This document shows, in pieces, positions 40,989-41,100 of a stretch of 41,100 nucleotides of DNA (the first letter of the stretch is position 1; each line of letters begins with the position of its first letter). The notes under the pieces are model-generated. The model was not told where the DNA came from. It searched no databases and worked only from the letters and a program-made list of their open reading frames with translations. Position numbers and translations under genes: made by a program. Source of the stretch: Oscillospiraceae bacterium (GTDB lineage: Bacteria > Bacillota > Clostridia > Oscillospirales > CAG-272); the NCBI GenBank assembly GCA_015063725.1, contig SVTP01000021.1, forward strand, positions 1-41,100, in the 5' to 3' direction.

Positions 40989-41092
40989 CACGCCGAAGGC
41001 GTGTATATCATCCGCAACTTGTTGCGGTATATCATCAATGCGAAGCATTGTATATCATCAAGCCGCAGGAGAGATACAGCCCCAAAGGGGCT
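40989..41092. repeat. Tandem hairpin array with constant 9-nt linker
   Basis: Three complete units and a broken one. Hairpins: CACGCC-GAA-GGCGTG (40989-41003), CCGCAA-CTTG-TTGCGG (41012-41027), CAATGC-GAA-GCATTG (41036-41050). Each is followed by the identical linker TATATCATC (41004-41012, 41028-41036, 41051-41059), with a period of 23-24 nt. A fourth unit begins AGCC-GCA-GG at 41062 but its arm is broken. A different hairpin, AGCCCC-AAA-GGGGCT, follows at 41078-41092. Stem sequences change while pairing is kept, so structure seems to be what is conserved. The array reaches the window edge and may continue. Confidence 0.85.
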
Positions 41093-41100
41093 GATGAGAT

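Noticed and set aside
40773-41048. 91-codon minus-strand frame over the right-edge region
   Set aside because: Its start and first third are translated from the hairpin array and it runs through a terminator stem, so a real protein is unlikely.
40989-41092. CRISPR array
   Set aside because: The repeated part is only 9 nt, the variable parts are self-complementary hairpins, the period is 23-24 nt, and no cas gene is present.

Overview
The window looks like chromosome from an endospore-forming Clostridia-type Firmicute, possibly a gut or rumen lineage. Pointers are a SpoIIID sporulation regulator, a MecA-like ClpC adaptor, the Gram-positive replicase PolC, an hrcA-grpE-dnaK-dnaJ cluster under a perfect CIRCE operator, near-consensus sigma-A promoters with strong Shine-Dalgarno sites, and genes for the MEP isoprenoid route. 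G+C is near one half by eye. No tRNA, rRNA, CRISPR, insertion sequence or phage gene is visible.

Layout. 1-2840: a short multi-hairpin intergenic region, secG, the NAD(P)HX repair gene nnr, and the divergent mecA-like gene. 2889-13993 (minus strand): a long housekeeping run, pyrH-frr then uppS-cdsA-dxr-rseP-ispG-polC, covering UMP synthesis, ribosome recycling, isoprenoid and lipid precursors, an intramembrane protease and the replicase. Several of these genes overlap by 4-8 bp. 14184-20047 (minus): the heat-shock operon hrcA-grpE-dnaK-dnaJ-prmA, with two strong stem-loops between dnaK and dnaJ. 20146-23924: an unassigned membrane protein, an M14 peptidase, spoIIID with a sigma-A-type promoter facing it on the opposite strand, a SpoU-family RNA methyltransferase and a metallo-beta-lactamase-fold hydrolase. 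23961-28659 (plus): gltX, glnS and a cysteine desulfidase-family gene. The presence of glnS is notable because most Firmicutes make Gln-tRNA indirectly.

28729-33860 (minus): an M18 aminopeptidase, DUF1846, DUF2974 hydrolase and FAD oxidoreductase, closely packed. 33987-40123 (minus): a four-gene overlapping saccharide operon with a GH13 alpha-glucosidase, GH36 alpha-galactosidase, GPH sugar symporter and membrane-anchored SGNH hydrolase. It has one clear promoter and one clear terminator. 40256-40696: a small DUF1622 membrane protein.

The right edge (40989-41092) holds the most unusual structure: a tandem array of small hairpins whose stems differ in sequence but keep pairing, separated by an identical 9-nt linker. 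I cannot assign it to a named repeat family. Most genes here are ordinary core genes. The hairpin array, the antisense arrangement at spoIIID, the gltX-glnS pair and the SGNH-containing sugar operon merit a second look.
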